Assembly (NCBI GenBank): GCA_035610365.1
Contig: CM069433.1
Location: 194,728,221-194,792,220 of the forward strand
Reading direction: 5' to 3'
DNA length: 64,000 nucleotides
Source of the DNA: Aquatica leii
Lineage: Eukaryota; Arthropoda; Insecta; Coleoptera; Lampyridae
Shown here piece by piece: positions 11,101-20,800 of the stretch. A model generated the notes under the pieces. That model was not told the origin of the DNA. It was given only the letters and a program-made list of their open reading frames with translations, and did no database searches. The first letter of the stretch is position 1; each line of letters starts with the position of its first letter. A program made the position numbers and the translations under genes.

Positions 11101-13620
11101 TGTTTTGATGTTCGTTACTGAACTCCCCGAGGCGCCACACTACACACTTGTTCACAAGTCAGTACCTGTACTTTTGTTTTAGATTGCTGATCGCCAGTGC
11201 TTTCTTCTCGAACTCTTCCATGTAGATGTTTGCTACTACTAGGGTTAGGGGGGATCTCATTGCTGCACCGTCCGTTTGTTCAGGATCTGTTGACGGGAAC
11301 ACTGTGGGTTTCGGGTTTTACGAAAGAACACGTCAAGAATTCAAAGGACGGTAACACAATTTGAGTGTTTTTCCGAAGCGTTTCGTGTACTTTGTCTAAC
11401 CTCTTCGTCAACTTGCTGACATAGTCTTGTTCAACAATTTCTTTCTTGAATTGGAAGTTCACGAACTGATTAAGAATAGATGGAAGTACTAGTTTCAGTC
11501 CTTCTGGTGTTTGGACACTATTTTGGCCAAGTACTTTCTATTCTTCAATTTATCCGTTCAACTATGCCATCAGATTGAGTAAAGTAAGCCATCGTCACCA
11601 AGATAAGATTCTGGGAACGGCAGAAGAATAAAATGCTCAACAAACCTAAGTCACCTCTCACGAATAAATTAGGCGTTTCATTCTGAAGTCATATTTACAT
11701 ACAACAATGCATCAAAGTTAAAAAATTTGTGGCGCCGTCTCGTATCAAGTGTCATATAAAAACAAATTTAAATAAATAGAAAGAACGTTTTTATTGGTAT
11801 AAGAATCTCTACAAGTATAAAAATGGAAATAACAAAGAAAAGCTGAATCAAAAGCGCTAACTAATTTTTGCACTCGATTCAAATTAGCCAATCATGTAAT
11901 TTTTGTGGGAGGTGGCTTAACCATATTTGTTGGGCATTTCAAACTTATAATCAAATGTTGTTTTTAAAATTTGCGTCTTGAATAGATCATATTAAATCAA
12001 TTAATTGATATCCTTTGAGTGTTTTAAAATACTAGGGAACTTTCATGACAAGTGTTGGCGTCTGGTGGAGAAATTTGTAACTAACGAATAAAACTTTTAC
12101 AAGGTTGGTAGTGAAAACATGTAGTATTTAGTACCAATTTCTACAAAATTCCCTAGATTTGTATATTTTCAAATTTTTGTTTAAAATTGACTCAAAAAGG
12201 CGCAAATTCTAAAATATGTGCATAAGGTTTTTACGGAACTGGTTCTTTAATACTTTATTTTGCTGTTAAGCAGTAAATTAAAATATTGATGATTTTTTTG
12301 TTTTCAGCTGTTAACCGATGGAATTACAAATCAACTAATAAGTTGCAAGTTATCTGGAATGCCTGCCGAAGAGACTGTACTGGTACGCATTTATGGCAAC
12401 AAAAGTGAACTCATGATCGATCGAAATGCAGAAAAAAGGTGTGCATAACAAACTATTTAAATCGAAATCAAAGTAACAAAATCATTTAATAACAAAATTA
12501 TTGATTATATGTGTGTAGTGGTAGAGCTTACTACAAATGGAATGTTTGCAACATATTTACCTACTTTATTTTATCCTGAATTTATTTGTTGGATCGGCAA
12601 ATTTGGATTTAAGTATCGTGAATTAAGTCACCGTAAAAGTACTATGGATAAATGTTAAAAAAATATGTATCTATATGTTTTTTTAGGAATATCTTGTTGT
12701 TGAATGACGCAGGACTGCCTCCACAGTTATACGCTACTTTTGAAAATGGTTTGGCCTACGAGTTTATACCCGGTCATATTTTGAACAGCAAGCTTATTAT
12801 GCAGCCCGAAATTTACAAATTAGTTGCAACACATATGGCACGAATACATAAAATTAAAGCACCAAATCTACCAAACCATCCCATGCTGTGGAACAAACTT
12901 CAGGATTTTTTCAACCTTCTACCAGAACGATTTTCGGATCATGCAAAGCAAAAACGGTAATTTTTATGGTTTCGGCTTATTTTCTATTATTCAACTTTGA
13001 TTTATTTTATATAGAAATAATTTTAATACCCAAATTTGTTTTAGATTTGAAGATACTATGGTTCCTCGATTAAAAATTCTGGAAGAAATCAACATTCTTA
13101 AGAAGAAACTTTGCAAGTTAAACAGTCCACTTGTATTTACACACAATGATTTGCTTTTGGGTAATATTATTTACACGCCAGGGAAGAATATGGTATCTTT
13201 CATAGATTATGAATACTCAGCTTTAAATTACCAAGCTTACGACATTGGTAATCACTTCGCCGAGTTTGTAGGCTTAGACAATGTTGATTATTCTAATTAT
13301 CCCAGTAAAGAATTACAGTGGAGTTGGTTAAAAGTCTACTTATCAGCTTTACAAGATGACAACGACATATCAGATAGAGAGATTCATAGATTGTATGTGC
13401 AAGTGAATCAATTTGTTTTAGTATCGCATATTTTTTGGGGAATTTGGGCGTTACTCCAAGCAGAGTATTCGTATATAGACTTCGATTTTATGGAGTAATG
13501 AGAAATCTTACATATATTTTGAGTAACTAATGTTGTCTTTTTTTTAGGTACGCTTCAATTAGATTTAATGAATATTATGCAAAAAAAGAACTGTTTTTGT
13601 CGTTGGATTTGCCAAGATGA
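5063..13620 (+). CDS. Etnk: Ethanolamine kinase, five coding exons
   Basis: Cytosolic kinase (choline/ethanolamine kinase family) that phosphorylates ethanolamine with ATP, the first step of the CDP-ethanolamine route to phosphatidylethanolamine; the Drosophila member is easily shocked. Joining 5063-5188, 12308-12438, 12687-12956, 13045-13494 and 13548-13620 gives 1050 nt, 349 residues plus stop, with all introns GT-AG and all phases matching. Visible motifs: nucleotide-loop TDGITNQL (residues 45-52), VLVRIYGN (66-73), Brenner motif HNDLLLGN (209-216) with catalytic Asp211 and Asn216, and the family signature IDYEY with Asp230, continuing to DIGNHFAEF. The start is supported by the conserved HIPVKIEE beginning eight residues in, a purine at -3 with G at +4, and the upstream in-frame stop. 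Length is near that of short animal orthologues; an N-terminal extension from unseen upstream exons is possible. No damaging change was found, so it is probably functional. Confidence 0.93.
5189..5812 (+). other. Start of intron 1, no recognisable feature
   Basis: AT-rich intronic sequence after the exon 1 donor. A 70-codon minus-strand frame at 5429-5641 is of low-complexity composition with no motif and is not considered a gene. Confidence 0.7.
5815..6050 (-). pseudogene. Penelope-like element 3' piece: RT fragment joined to GIY-YIG
   Basis: Minus-strand translation gives two Penelope-like landmarks close together. At about 6045-5970 it reads PQSAVVANIYIKDFE, which matches the MGSPLSPVVANxYMExFE palm motif of Penelope RT. 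At about 5930-5840 it reads GVYSISCSCGKVYIERTG, the GIY-YIG endonuclease with its C-x-C cysteines (one conserved glycine is glutamate). In intact family members roughly 200 or more residues of RT and linker separate these; here they are almost contiguous, so the copy has a large internal deletion. The copy is in the opposite orientation to the host gene and is inactive. Confidence 0.85.
6150..7590 (-). pseudogene. Reverse transcriptase remnant of the nested R1-clade element
   Basis: Reading down from 7590: the pre-RT linker (NKKAWDNLSAELEG, WNTAYK), the region SEFPKDLLNVYNDLFLKG and LWKKATFVLIPIP at about 7340-7225, VRPICLINSLGKVYERLL at about 7205-7150, box A LVSFDINNSAPWV at about 7000-6958, box B VTLGVPQGSILSP at about 6840-6795, and the catalytic YADD at 6719-6730 within LTAYADDLAIFEQV. 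The C-terminal CCHC-like region of R1 elements (TGHRCFGSYPSG, then cysteines) is visible near 6240-6150. Several frame changes and stops separate these blocks, so the enzyme is dead although both box C aspartates are kept. Confidence 0.85.
7604..7895 (-). pseudogene. Endonuclease N-terminal remnant of the nested R1-clade element
   Basis: About 90 residues matching the first third of an R1-type endonuclease: ITSQNNIGRRRKAQVSII followed by ADIVLISEPNINGD, where the SEPN motif carries the metal-binding Glu. The frame ends at 7604 and is followed within about 20 bases by the linker that normally precedes RT. The GDFN, SxIDVT and SDH motifs are therefore absent: an internal deletion removed most of the catalytic domain. 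Confidence 0.8.
7869..9420 (-). pseudogene. Gag remnant of the nested R1-clade element
   Basis: Starts near MSAAKRKRMNTSFQTVEI at about 9362-9310 and continues through several broken frames (for example 8730-8524 and 8388-8194, the latter with LGDMCTMKGSGRTLHIHNLD). The zinc-knuckle region near 8080-8030 reads CVRCWETDYKIKTC in one frame, CX2CX4-X-X4C with tyrosine in place of the expected histidine. A further Cys cluster ending in SCPTFKKHIDDIG precedes the ORF2 start. Nucleic-acid-binding protein in living relatives; here non-functional. Confidence 0.7.
9735..10600 (-). pseudogene. Penelope-like element RT N-terminal half
   Basis: Minus-strand blocks typical of Penelope-like RT, in order: VITVLPVDKRNITADIVKI and NPTYEKIRKNP at about 10240-10130, LRKIHKPKMPLIHIV at about 10010-9965 (the family LPKIHKP motif), then NSTHVIDKIRTMTPQSTDV at about 9915-9855 after a frame change. 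The sequence breaks off at about 9740 where the R1-clade element begins. The matching palm motif and GIY-YIG piece lie at 5815-6050 on the far side, so these two segments are probably halves of one interrupted copy. At 10560-10470 the sequence ETPHTNRYLKAK resembles the RKPTHTDRYL motif of another copy. Confidence 0.8.
10600..11600 (-). pseudogene. Second Penelope-like RT segment (palm to thumb)
   Basis: Read downwards from about 11460: IVEQDYVSKLTKRLDKV, then TNGRCSNEIPP in one frame and DGAAMRSPLTLVVANIYMEE in the next at about 11275-11205 (the family GTAMGSPLSP-VVANxYMExFE motif), VVWRLGEFSNEH and FIIEVENNGSIPFLDV at about 11130-11050, and KKPTHMDRYLNAQSTPW at about 11020-10970 followed by a thumb-like helix. 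This C-terminal RT half lies upstream, in element orientation, of another copy's N-terminal half. At least two copies are therefore present in tandem, an arrangement known for this superfamily. All frames are broken. Confidence 0.8.
11601..12307 (+). other. End of intron 1, no recognisable feature
   Basis: AT-rich intronic sequence between the retroelement nest and exon 2. It ends with a polypyrimidine tract and the acceptor cag at 12305-12307. No gene-like frame or repeat was recognised. Confidence 0.7.
12308..12438 (+). CDS. Etnk: Ethanolamine kinase coding exon 2
   Basis: Begins after the acceptor ttttttgttttcag and encodes residues 43-85 plus two bases of codon 86 (LLTDGITNQL to NAEK). 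The donor is gtgtgc at 12439. It contains the ATP-binding loop and the VRIYGN strand with Arg69. Confidence 0.93.
12687..12956 (+). CDS. Etnk: Ethanolamine kinase coding exon 3
   Basis: Residues 86-176 (first and last codons split). Encodes NILLLNDAGLPPQLYATF and GLAYEFIPG, the hinge region of the family, then the MARIHKIKAP helix. Acceptor tttttttag, donor gtaatt. An ATG at 12652 opens a longer frame through the acceptor, but the conserved protein begins at the splice site. Confidence 0.93.
13045..13494 (+). CDS. Etnk: Ethanolamine kinase coding exon 4 (catalytic core)
   Basis: Residues 176-326. Holds the Brenner phosphotransferase motif (Asp211, Asn216), the choline-kinase motif beginning at Asp230, and the C-terminal helical region ending YSYIDFDFM. 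The acceptor is tttgttttag and the donor gtaatg at 13495. The ATG at 13058 is internal Met181, not a start. Confidence 0.95.
13548..13620 (+). CDS. Etnk: Ethanolamine kinase coding exon 5 (C terminus)
   Basis: Completes split codon 326 (Met-Glu junction region) and encodes YASIRFNEYYAKKELF to the TGA at 13618-13620. The polypyrimidine-rich acceptor ends at 13547. The YAxxRFxxY pattern is the usual end of ethanolamine kinases, confirming the exon. Confidence 0.92.
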
Positions 13621-13890
13621 TAATTAAACATCAAGTGATTATGGTTACATATAAATATTTTTTAATTTTATAAAGCACCAATAATTTTTATAACAATCTC
13701 TTACTCTTTTTGTAATTTTATTATGTTATGTTTTTAAAGAATCAAAATTTGTTGCTTTTATATTAATCGAATATAAAGTCGAATATTAATATTATAATTG
13801 TATGAAGAGGTGCTACAAACTATTATCTATTGCTATGTAAATATGTACAATACATACTCGTACGTTTTTTCGTGATACGAAGAATCTCAG

Positions 13891-13896
13891 AATAAA
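13891..13896 (+). promoter_or_regulatory. Probable polyadenylation signal AATAAA (proximal)
   Basis: Canonical hexamer 271 bases after the kinase stop codon, followed by T-rich sequence. This is the most likely mRNA 3' end. Confidence 0.6.
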
Positions 13897-14197
13897 GTTT
13901 TAAATACAATTGTTTTATAAGGATATTTGTCTGTTTATATATATAACTCGCAAGGAACCTGTGAAGTTTAGCAATACGAAGATGAAAAGTATTATCTAGA
14001 CTTGAGGCTACCAAACTTCTTTTAGGCACTGAGCACTTAAAATTAGAAATTTAACGCCGATCTTGCTACTATATAATCCAGCATATCATTACACGTGACT
14101 CCATTTCAGAATAGAACTTATAAAAAACGGCAGAGATGTAGTTAACTCATACTTTTATAGTTCCATTGAGGTTCATAACATTTTGATAATTAATTAT

Positions 14198-14203
14198 AAT
14201 AAA
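14198..14203 (+). promoter_or_regulatory. Alternative polyadenylation signal AATAAA (distal)
   Basis: Second canonical hexamer, followed by a GT-rich stretch (gtgtttctg), about 170 bases before the satellite edge. It may serve as a distal site or a fail-safe before the array. Confidence 0.4.
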
Positions 14204-14366
14204 GTGTTTCTGAAATCCTTGAAAGTAAATCTTTCTTGCGATTTTTGTCTTTAAAAATACCTCAGAACGATTTTGTTAGTTTTATTACTAAAACCGAACT
14301 AATAGTTCAAACAAATATAGTCTTTTTTCTTATCTAGTCAAATATTTATAGTAGTTGTTATTAAGG

Positions 14367-17300
14367 CACAAAAACTGAAAATGTTTTGATAGTAATGGCT
14401 TTGAACAGCTTAAAACTAATTGAAAATGATAAAACTTTTTTTGGCAATAAGCGTTAAGCCTTGTTAATCAAAAATTTCGATTTGCCAAAAAACTAAAAAA
14501 ATATTTTTAATTGTAATTATTTAAATATACCCGATGGTCAATTACGAACATTATTACAAAGAAAAAACAATTAAAAATCAAACAGGAAGCTTGTAAATTT
14601 AAATTAAAGTTTAAGGTAGGCAACTTACAATGCACTACACGTCACGAAGACATCTTCTTTACTTCATGTTCTCCTGATACAAAATCGGAAATTTTAGAAA
14701 TTATTCGTGTTAGGTTAGCGTTTTAGGAGAAACTTTAAGACGTCGATTTTTCGATTTAAATACAAAAAAATAAGAATGTTTTGTTACTAACGTCTGTAAT
14801 AAGCCTAAAACTAATTCAAAATGATAAAACTTTTTTTGGCAATAAGCGTTAAGCCTTGTTAATCAAAAATTTCGATTTGTTAAAAAACTAAAAAAATATT
14901 TTTAATTGTGATTATTTAAATATACCCGATGGTCAATTACGAACATTATTAAAAAGAAAAAACAATTAAAAAACAAACAGGAAGCTTGTAAATACAAATT
15001 AAAGTTTAAGGTAGGCAACTTACAATGCACTACACGTCACGAAGACATCTTCTTCACTTTATGTTCTCCTGATACAAAATCGGAAATTTTAGAAATTTTT
15101 CGTGTTAGGCTAGCGTTTTAGGATAAACTTTAAGACGTCGATTTTTCGATTTGAAATACAAAAAAATAAGAATGTTTTGTTACTAACGTCTGTAATAAGC
15201 CAAAAACTAATTCAAAATGATAAAACTTTTTTTGACAAAAAGCGTTAAGCCTTGTTAATCAAAAATTTCGATTTGTTAAAAAACTAAAAAAATATTTTTA
15301 ATTGTAATTATTTTAATATACCCGATGGTCAATTACGAACATTATTAAAAAGAAAAAACAATTAAAAAACAAACAGGAAGCTTGTAAATACAAATTAAAG
15401 TTTAAGGTAGGCAACTTACAATGCACTACACGTCACGAAGACATCTTCTTTACTTCATGTTCTCCTGATACAAAATCGCAAGTTTTCGAAATTTTTCGTG
15501 TTAGGTTAGCGTTTTAGGAGAAACTTTAAGACGTCGATTTTCGATTTAAATACAAAAAATAAGAATGTTTTGTTACTAACGTCTGTAATAAGCCAAAAAC
15601 TAATTCAAAATGATAAAACTTTTTGACAAAAAGCGTTAAGCCTTGTTAATCAAAAATTTCGATTTGTTAAAAACTAAAAATATTTTTAATTGTAATTATT
15701 TAAATATACCCGATGGTCAATTACGAACATTATTAAAAAGAAAAACAATTAAAAACAAACAGGAAGCTTGTAAATACAAATTAAAGTTTAAGGTAGGCAA
15801 CTTACAATGCACTACACGTCACGAAGACATCTTCTTCACTTTATGTTCTCCTGATACAAAATCGGAAATTTTAGAAATTTTTCGTGTTAGGTTAGCGTTT
15901 TAGGAGAAACTTTAAGACGTCGATTTTTCGATTTAAATACAAAAAAATAAGAATGTTTTGTTACTATCGTCTGTAAAAGGCCTAAAACTAATTAAAAATA
16001 ATAAAACTTTTTTTGGCAAAAAGCGTTAAGCCTTGTTAATCAAAAATTTCGATTTGTCAAAAACTAAAAATATTTTTAATTGTAATTATTTAAATATACC
16101 CGATGATCAATTACGAACATTATTAAAAAGAAAAAACAATTAAAAAACAAACAGGAAGCTTGTAAATACAAATTAAAGTTTAAGGTAGGCAACTTACAAG
16201 GCACTACACGTCACGAAGACATCTTCTTTACTTCATGTTCTCCTGATACAAAATCGCAAGTTTTCGAAATTTTTCGTGTTAGGTTAGCGTTTTAGGAGAA
16301 ACTTTAAGACGTCGATTTTCGATTTAAATACAAAAAAATAAGAATGTTTTGTTACTAACGTCTGTAATAAGCCAAAAACTAATTCAAAATGATAAAACTT
16401 TTTTGACAAAAAGCGTTAAGCCTTGTTAATCAAAAATTTCGATTTGTTAAAAACTAAAAATATTTTTAATTGTAATTATTTAAATATACCCGATGGTCAA
16501 TTACGAACATTATTACAAAGAAAAAACAATTAAAAAACAAACAGGAAGCTTGTAAATTTAAATTAAAGTTTAAGGTAGGCAACTTACAATGCACTACACG
16601 TCACGAAGACATCTTCTTTACTTCATGTTCTCCTGATACAAAATCGCAAGTTTTCGAAATTTTTCGTGTTAGGTTAGCGTTTTAGGAGAAACTTTAAGAC
16701 GTCGATTTTTCGATTTAAATACAAAAAAATAAGAATGTTTTGTTACTATCTCATCTGTAAAAGGCCTAAAACTAATTGAAAATGATAAAACTTTTTTTGA
16801 CAAAAAGCGTTAAGCCTTGTTAATCAAAAATTTCGATTTGCCAAAAAACTAAAAAAATATTTTTAATTGTAATTATTTAAATATACCCGATGGTCAATTA
16901 CGAACATTATTACAAAGAAAAAACAATTAAAAAACAAACAGGAAGCTTGTAAATTTAAATTAAAGTTTAAGGTAGGCAACTTACAATGCACTACACGTCA
17001 CGAAGACATCTTCTTTACTTCATGTTCTCCTGATACAAAATCGCAAGTTTTCGAAATTTTTCGTGTTAGGTTAGCGTTTTAGGAGAAACTTTAAGACGTC
17101 GATTTTTCGATTTAAATACAAAAAAATAAGAATGTTTTGTTACTAACGTCTGTAATAAGCCAAAAACTAATTCAAAATGATAAAACTTTTTTTGACAAAA
17201 AGCGTTAAGCCTTGTTAATCAAAAATTTCGATTTGTTAAAAACTAAAAAATATTTTTAATTGTAATTATTTAAATATACCCGATGGTCAATTACGAACAT

Positions 17301-17875
17301 TATTAAAAAGAAAAACAATTAAAAACAAACAGGAAGCTTGTAAATACAAATTAAAGTTTAAGGTAGGCAACTTACAATGCACTACACGTCACGAAGACAT
17401 CTTCTTCACTTTATGTTCTCCTGATACAAAATCGGAAATTTTAGAAATTTTTCGTGTTAGGTTAGCGTTTTAGGAGAAACTTTAAGACGTCGATTTTTCG
17501 ATTTAAATACAAAAAAATAAGAATGTTTTGTTACTAACGTCTGTAATAAGCCAAAAACTAATTCAAAATGATAAAACTTTTTTTGACAAAAAGCGTTAAG
17601 CCTTGTTAATCAAAAATTTCGATTTGTTAAAAACTAAAAATATTTTTAATTGTAATTATTTAAATATACCCGATGGTCAATTACGAACATTATTAAAAAG
17701 AAAAACAATTAAAAACAAACAGGAAGCTTGTAAATACAAATTAAAGTTTAAGGTAGGCAACTTACAATGCACTACACGTCACGAAGACATCTTCTTTACT
17801 TCATGTTCTCCTGATACAAAATCGCAAGTTTTCGAAATTTTTCGTGTTAGGTTAGCGTTTTAGGAGAAACTTTAA
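14367..17875 (+). repeat. Proximal satellite monomers with the array edge
   Basis: The first monomer is 5'-truncated: similarity to later copies fades in at about 14367 (ggcacaaaaactg... against aacacagaaaatt...) and is strong from about 14399. The next eight monomers (14739 onward) are mostly the type with cgatttaaat, taataagcc and gatttgttaa, alternating between the ttcacttta and tttacttca body types. No complete higher-order unit is seen here, though the order resembles parts of the 12-monomer unit that follows. Confidence 0.85.
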
Positions 17876-20800
17876 GACGTCGATTTTTCGATTTAAATAC
17901 AAAAAAATAAGAATGTTTTGTTACTAACGTCTGTAATAAGCCAAAAACTAATTCAAAATGATAAAACTTTTTTTGACAAAAAGCGTTAAGCCTTGTTAAT
18001 CAAAAATTTCGATTTGTTAAAAAACTAAAAAAATATTTTTAATTGTAATTATTTAAATATACCCGATGGTCAATTACGAACATTATTAAAAAGAAAAAAC
18101 AATTAAAAAACAAACAGGAAGCTTGTAAATACAAATTAAAGTTTAAGGTAGGCAACTTACAATGCACTACACGTCACGAAGACATCTTCTTCACTTTATG
18201 TTCTCCTGATACAAAATCGGAAATTTTAGAAATTTTTCGTGTTAGGTTAGCGTTTTAGGAGAAACTTTAAGACGTCGATTTTTCGATTTAAATACAAAAA
18301 AATAAGAATGTTTTGTTACTATCGTCTGTAAAAGGCCTAAAACTAATTAAAAATAATAAAACTTTTTTTGGCAAAAAGCGTTAAGCCTTGTTAATCAAAA
18401 ATTTCGATTTGTCAAAAACTAAAAAATATTTTTAATTGTAATTATTTAAATATACCCGATGATCAATTACGAACATTATTAAAAAGAAAAACAATTAAAA
18501 ACAAACAGGAAGCTTGTAAATACAAATTAAAGTTTAAGGTAGGCAACTTACAAGGCACTACACGTCACGAAGACATCTTCTTTACTTCATGTTCTCCTGA
18601 TACAAAATCGCAAGTTTTCGAAATTTTCGTGTTAGGTTAGCGTTTTAGGAGAAACTTTAAGACGTCGATTTTTCGATTTAAATACAAAAAATAAGAATGT
18701 TTTGTTACTAACGTCTGTAATAAGCCAAAAACTAATTCAAAATGATAAAACTTTTTTGACAAAAAGCGTTAAGCCTTGTTAATCAAAAATTTCGATTTGT
18801 TAAAAAACTAAAAAATATTTTTAATTGTAATTATTTTAATATACCCGATGGTCAATTACGAACATTATTAAAAAGAAAAACAATTAAAAACAAACAGGAA
18901 GCTTGTAAATACAAATTAAAGTTTAAGGTAGGCAACTTACAAGGCACTACACGTCACGAAGACATCTTCTTTACTTCATGTTCTCCTGATACAAAATCGC
19001 AAGTTTTCGAAATTTTTCGTGTTAGGTTAGCGTTTTAGGAGAAACTTTAAGACGTCGATTTTTCGATTTAAATACAAAAAAATAAGAATGTTTTGTTACT
19101 AACGTCTGTAATAAGCCAAAAACTAATTCAAAATGATAAAACTTTTTTTGACAAAAAGCGTTAAGCCTTGTTAATCAAAAATTTCGATTTGTTAAAAAAC
19201 TAAAAAAATATTTTTAATTGTAATTATTTAAATATACCCGATGGTCAATTACGAACATTATTACAAAGAAAAAACAATTAAAAAACAAACAGGAAGCTTG
19301 TAAATTTAAATTAAAGTTTAAGGTAGGCAACTTACAATGCACTACACGTCACGAAGACATCTTCTTTACTTCATGTTCTCCTGATACAAAATCGCAAGTT
19401 TTCGAAATTTTTCGTGTTAGGTTAGCGTTTTAGGAGAAACTTTAAGACGTCGATTTTTCGATTTAAATACAAAAAAATAAGAATGTTTTGTTACTAACGT
19501 CTGTAATAAGCCAAAAACTAATTCAAAATGATAAAACTTTTTTTGACAAAAAGCGTTAAGCCTTGTTAATCAAAAATTTCGATTTGTTAAAAAACTAAAA
19601 AAATATTTTTAATTGTAATTATTTAAATATACCCGATGGTCAATTACGAACATTATTAAAAAGAAAAAACAATTAAAAAACAAACAGGAAGCTTGTAAAT
19701 ACAAATTAAAGTTTAAGGTAGGCAACTTACAATGCACTACACGTCACGAAGACATCTTCTTCACTTTATGTTCTCCTGATACAAAATCGGAAATTTTAGA
19801 AATTTTTCGTGTTAGGTTAGCGTTTTAGGAGAAACTTTAAGACGTCGATTTTTCGATTTAAATACAAAAAAATAAGAATGTTTTGTTACTATCGTCTGTA
19901 AAAGGCCTAAAACTAATTAAAAATAATAAAACTTTTTGGCAAAAAGCGTTAAGCCTTGTTAATCAAAAATTTCGATTTGTCAAAAACTAAAAAATATTTT
20001 TAATTGTAATTATTTAAATATACCCGATGGTCAATTACGAACATTATTAAAAAGAAAAACAATTAAAAAACAAACAGGAAGCTTGTAAATACAAATTAAA
20101 GTTTAAGGTAGGCAACTTACAATGCACTACACGTCACGAAGACATCTTCTTTACTTCATGTTCTCCTGATACAAAATCGCAAGTTTTCGAAATTTTTCGT
20201 GTTAGGTTAGCGTTTTAGGAGAAACTTTAAGACGTCGATTTTTCGATTTAAATACAAAAAAATAAGAATGTTTTGTTACTAACGTCTGTAATAAGCCAAA
20301 AACTAATTCAAAATGATAAAACTTTTTGACAAAAAGCGTTAAGCCTTGTTAATCAAAAATTTCGATTTGTTAAAAAACTAAAAAAATATTTTTAATTGTA
20401 ATTATTTAAATATACCCGATGGTCAATTACGAACATTATTAAAAAGAAAAAACAATTAAAAAACAAACAGGAAGCTTGTAAATACAAATTAAAGTTTAAG
20501 GTAGGCAACTTACAATGCACTACACGTCACGAAGACATCTTCTTCACTTTATGTTCTCCTGATACAAAATCGGAAATTTTAGAAATTTTTCGTGTTAGGT
20601 TAGCGTTTTAGGAGAAACTTTAAGACGTCGATTTTTCGATTTAAATACAAAAAAATAAGAATGTTTTGTTACTATCGTCTGTAAAAGGCCTAAAACTAAT
20701 TAAAAATAATAAAACTTTTTTTGGCAAAAAGCGTTAAGCCTTGTTAATCAAAAATTTCGATTTGTCAAAAAACTAAAAAAATATTTTTAATTGTAATTAT

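Larger units (their letters stand above)
13621..14366 (+). other. 3' UTR and flank of the kinase gene
   Basis: AT-rich sequence after the stop codon with two AATAAA hexamers (listed separately). A minus-strand frame at 13823-14029 has no recognisable motif. There is no other gene before the satellite begins. Confidence 0.7.

Noticed and set aside
12888..13073. Plus-strand ORF of 61 codons
   Set aside because: It overlaps exon 3 in another frame and runs into intron 3; the kinase frame explains the region.
15643..15903. 86-residue ORF in a satellite monomer, and similar ORFs at 17603-17863, 26718-26909 and 31062-31253, as genes
   Set aside because: They are the same monomer segment read through where homopolymer lengths happen to keep the frame. 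Most neighbouring copies are frame-broken upstream, and there is no promoter or homologue evidence. Kept only as an observation.
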